Shown here one piece after another: positions 6,882 through 8,902 of a stretch of 8,902 nucleotides of DNA. The number at the start of each line of letters is the position of its first letter. Position 1 is the stretch's first letter. This stretch comes from an uncultured Acidobacteriota bacterium (GTDB lineage Bacteria; Acidobacteriota; Thermoanaerobaculia; UBA5066), in NCBI GenBank assembly GCA_937902605.1, contig CALFNC010000015.1:1-8902 (forward strand). Reading direction: 5' to 3'. The translations under genes were made by a program, and so were the position numbers. The notes under the pieces are model-generated. The model had not been told where the DNA came from. It saw only the letters and a program-made list of their open reading frames with translations, and ran no database searches.

Positions 6882-8120
6882 ATGGAGTCGCACATCGAAG
6901 AGGCACGGAGCGCCCCGAACCCGAACGACGGCCTGCCGAGGGTGCTCGTCATCGACGACAGCGTCAGCGTCCGGATCGCCCTCGAGCGGATCCTCCGGCA
7001 GAGGCCTGTGGAGGTCCTCGCGGTCTCGAACGGGATGGACGGTATCGGAGCGATGCTCGAGCGTGCTCCGGCCGCCGTGATCTGCGACTACGTCCTTCCG
7101 GACCGCGACGGCCTCACGCTGGCCCGCTTCGTCCGCAACCACCCGCTCCTCCGCACGGTTCCGTTCTTCCTGATCACTGGAGCCGCCGACGCGGCGCTCG
7201 AGGAACGGGCGCGGGAGAGCGGGTGTACCGCAGTCTTCCACAAGCCGTTCACCCCCGAGGCGGTCCTCGGGGCGCTCGACCGCCACGTCGGGTCGCAGCT
7301 CGGACTCCCGGCATCTGCCGCGCCGGCGCCCGAGGAGCCCGCCAGCGCGCGGATCCTCGTCATCGACGACAGCATGAGCGTTCGGGTCGCCCTCGAACGC
7401 CTCCTCGTCCAAAGAGGTTACGAGACGACCGCCGTCTCGTCGTCCGCCGAGGGTCTGCGCCGCCTGGACGAAGAGGCGTTCGACCTCCTGATCAGTGACC
7501 TCGTCATGCCCGACATGGACGGCATCGAGCTCGTGCGCTTCATCCGCGACAACCCGGCCCTCCGCTCCTTGCCGGTCATCCTGGTCTCAGGGCTCGGCGA
7601 CGCCGAGATCGAGGAGAAGGGGCGCCTGGCGGGGGTCGACGACGTCGTCCGAAAGCCGTTCACGGCCGCCAGCCTCATTCCGAAGGTCGAGCGGCTTCTG
7701 GCGCGCGCGCGAACGGCTCCCGCCCCCGCTCCGACCGCTCCGCCCCCGCTCGAATCCGGAACCGAGGTCGCCCTCAAGGTCCTGGGCCTGCTCCGCTCCG
7801 TCGCCGGGGTCGAGGGGGCTTTCCTCCTCGACCGGGTCACCGGCCAGGTCGTGGCCGCCGATGGGATCGAGGCGCCGCGCGTGAGCGAGGCTGCGGCGCA
7901 CGTGACCCGTCTCGTGCCGCTTCTTACGGAGCTCGGGGCCGGCGTTTCGCGCGCCGGGCTGCGTTCCGGGATCTTTCAATACGAGAACGGCTTCCTGGTC
8001 CTTCACGAGGCCGGTCGGCTGACGATCCTCGTGGCCCTTTCGGACGCGGGGCAGCTCGGACTTCTGAACCTCATGGTCCAGAAGAAGCTCCCCCGCATCC
8101 TCGCGGGCGGCGGATCGTAG
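6882..8120 (+). CDS. Tandem receiver protein with C-terminal Roadblock/LC7-like domain (REC-REC-Roadblock)
   Basis: This 412-residue soluble protein begins with two complete CheY-type receivers. REC1 (about 20-136) has D25/D26, phosphoacceptor D69 (ICDYVLP), T99 and K121. REC2 (about 157-274) has D162/D163, D206 (ISDLVMP), S236 and K258. Both should accept phosphate, presumably from the upstream CheA. A Pro/Ala linker (277-291) leads to a domain of about 115 residues (293-408) with a Roadblock/LC7 look: VALKVLGLLRSVAGVEGAFL, DRVTGQVVA, then GIFQYENGFLVLHEAGRLTILVAL and a closing helix. Roadblock proteins such as MglB bind Ras-like GTPases of the MglA family and set cell polarity and motility. 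No such GTPase lies in the window. The gene starts 6 bases after the preceding stop, with a purine-rich GAAGAGGGG stretch at 6864-6872 as ribosome site. Receivers are certain; the Roadblock call is good but made by eye. Confidence 0.9.
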   Translation: MESHIEEARSAPNPNDGLPRVLVIDDSVSVRIALERILRQRPVEVLAVSNGMDGIGAMLERAPAAVICDYVLPDRDGLTLARFVRNHPLLRTVPFFLITGAADAALEERARESGCTAVFHKPFTPEAVLGALDRHVGSQLGLPASAAPAPEEPASARILVIDDSMSVRVALERLLVQRGYETTAVSSSAEGLRRLDEEAFDLLISDLVMPDMDGIELVRFIRDNPALRSLPVILVSGLGDAEIEEKGRLAGVDDVVRKPFTAASLIPKVERLLARARTAPAPAPTAPPPLESGTEVALKVLGLLRSVAGVEGAFLLDRVTGQVVAADGIEAPRVSEAAAHVTRLVPLLTELGAGVSRAGLRSGIFQYENGFLVLHEAGRLTILVALSDAGQLGLLNLMVQKKLPRILAGGGS

Positions 8121-8121
8121 C

Positions 8122-8173
8122 CGCGGATTAGATCTTCGGCCCGGCCCCGCTGACCTCGGCCGGGCAATCCGCG
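8122..8173. terminator. Bulged inverted repeat at the convergent gene junction, candidate terminator or mRNA-end hairpin
   Basis: Two perfect 8-bp inverted repeats are nested. The outer arms are CGCGGATT (8122-8129) and AATCCGCG (8166-8173). The inner arms are GCCCGGCC (8139-8146) and GGCCGGGC (8158-8165), enclosing an 11-base loop. Folded, this is a 16-bp GC-rich stem with one 9-base bulge (8130-8138) on one side. It spans the 7-base gap between the convergent genes and includes the pckA stop codon. Neither strand shows a following T-run, so it is not a textbook intrinsic terminator. It may terminate with help or protect 3' ends of both transcripts. Confidence 0.4.
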
Positions 8174-8902
8174 TCGAACTTCCGGAAGTTCTCGATGAAC
8201 CGCGCTGCGAGCTGCCGGTACTTGCTGTCGTATTGCGTCTTGTCGCTCCAGGCCTCGGCGGGGCGGAGAACGTTCTCCGGTACATCGGGACAGCTCTTCG
8301 GGACCTCGAAGCAGAAGACGGGATCCCTGTAGTAGTCCACGGAGTCGAGCTTCCCGTCGAGGGCCGCGTTGAGGAGAGCCCGCGTGTGCCGGATGCTGAT
8401 CCGCTTCCCGATACCGTACGGTCCACCGACCCACCCAGTGTTCACCAGCCAGCAGATCGAACCGTACCGTTCGATCTTCCGCTTCAGGAGGTCCCCGTAG
8501 AACGCTGGATGGTGGACCATGAACGGCGCCCCGAAGCAGGCGCTGAATGTGATCTCCGGCTCCTTCCCGAGCTCTACCTCCGTCCCCGCGATCTTGGACG
8601 TGTAGCCCGAGATGAAGTGGTAGAGGGCCTGGTCTGGCGAGAGGCGGGCGATGGGGGGCATGACGCCCGACGCATCGCACGTGAGAAGCACGATGTTCTT
8701 CGGATGCCCCGCCATCTTGTCCGGGACAGCGTTTTCGATGAACGACAGCGGGTAGGAGGCGCGCGTGTTCTCGGTCCGCTCGTCGCTCTCGAGGTCGATC
8801 ACCCGCGTGACAGGGTCGTAGACGACGTTCTCCAGGACCGTCCCGAACCGGCGCGTCGTTGCGTAGATCTGTGGCTCGGCCGCCTTCGAGAGCCCGATCA
8901 CC
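8128..8902 (-). CDS. pckA: Phosphoenolpyruvate carboxykinase (ATP), C-terminal half, 5' end beyond the window
   Basis: The enzyme (EC 4.1.1.49) converts oxaloacetate and ATP to phosphoenolpyruvate, CO2 and ADP, the entry step of gluconeogenesis in the cytoplasm. About 257 residues are visible, close to half of the usual roughly 530-540. The reading frame is open to the window edge. The GTG at its edge is an internal valine (VIGLSK..EPQIY, matching the family's ...LSKE.EPEIY), so the true start, the P-loop and the metal-binding residues lie outside. Visible landmarks are ENTRASYP, whose Arg corresponds to the substrate/ATP-contacting Arg333 of the E. coli enzyme; GVMPPIARLSPDQALYHFISG; FSACFGAPF; and GPYGIGKRISIRHTR, containing the nucleotide-binding RISI segment. 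It ends in GPKI, like other members. It converges on the chemosensory unit with a 7-base gap and appears functionally unrelated to it. Confidence 0.97.
   Translation of the reverse strand, partial: VIGLSKAAEPQIYATTRRFGTVLENVVYDPVTRVIDLESDERTENTRASYPLSFIENAVPDKMAGHPKNIVLLTCDASGVMPPIARLSPDQALYHFISGYTSKIAGTEVELGKEPEITFSACFGAPFMVHHPAFYGDLLKRKIERYGSICWLVNTGWVGGPYGIGKRISIRHTRALLNAALDGKLDSVDYYRDPVFCFEVPKSCPDVPENVLRPAEAWSDKTQYDSKYRQLAARFIENFRKFDADCPAEVSGAGPKI

Noticed and set aside
6101..7498. A long plus-strand frame (about 465 codons) across the PATAN gene and into the next gene
   Set aside because: The translation is Arg/Pro/Gly-rich low-complexity without domains, while two other frames encode clear PATAN and receiver domains over the same bases.
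8455..8476. Perfect inverted repeat GATCGAAC/GTTCGATC with a 6-base loop, near the palindrome ACCGTACGGT at 8413-8422
   Set aside because: Both sit inside well-conserved pckA coding sequence, are explained by the encoded residues, and are not near any transcript boundary or intergenic space. Chance is the simpler explanation.
8128..8901. Taking the GTG at 8901-8899 as the true start of a short pckA
   Set aside because: The codon aligns with an internal valine-type position of the family, and the P-loop half needed for activity would be missing. The gene is simply cut by the window edge.

Overview
The window is high-GC DNA (about two thirds G+C by eye, not computed) and almost fully coding. 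It holds five tightly packed plus-strand genes and, converging on them, the 3' part of a minus-strand housekeeping gene. There is no RNA gene, insertion sequence or CRISPR array, and no gap between genes longer than about 30 bases. The lineage cannot be fixed from this stretch. The base composition, the pilus-type chemosensory proteins, the abundance of PATAN/DUF4388 and Roadblock domains and an ATP-type PEP carboxykinase would suit an Acidobacteriota-, Myxococcota- or similar Gram-negative-type bacterium. This is inference only.

Layout, left to right: (1) a Tat-exported periplasmic binding protein of the branched-chain amino acid receptor family, without its ABC permease or ATPase genes in the window; (2) a two-TM methyl-accepting chemoreceptor with a small Cache-like sensor region, HAMP, a second HAMP-like segment and a complete signalling hairpin; (3) a large hybrid CheA with two Hpt domains, an extended dimerisation region, a kinase domain, a CheW-like domain and a C-terminal receiver; (4) a degenerate receiver fused to a PATAN (DUF4388) domain; (5) a protein with two intact receivers followed by a Roadblock/LC7-like domain. 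Spacings of 28, 29, -8 and 6 bases indicate one transcription unit. Then, on the other strand after 7 bases, comes pckA, whose N-terminal half lies beyond the right edge.

Reading them together, I infer a complete sensory path. The binding protein or the receptor's own sensor region detects a ligand, the receptor controls the CheA kinase, and phosphate passes through two Hpt histidines to up to three intact receivers. Outputs appear not to be a plain flagellar CheY: the PATAN and Roadblock domains are families tied to type IV pilus control and to Ras-like MglA GTPases. The CheA architecture and the receptor's second HAMP-like stretch resemble Pil-Chp/Pix (type IV pilus class) systems. No cheR, cheB or separate cheW is present here, so methylation-based adaptation, if any, is encoded elsewhere.
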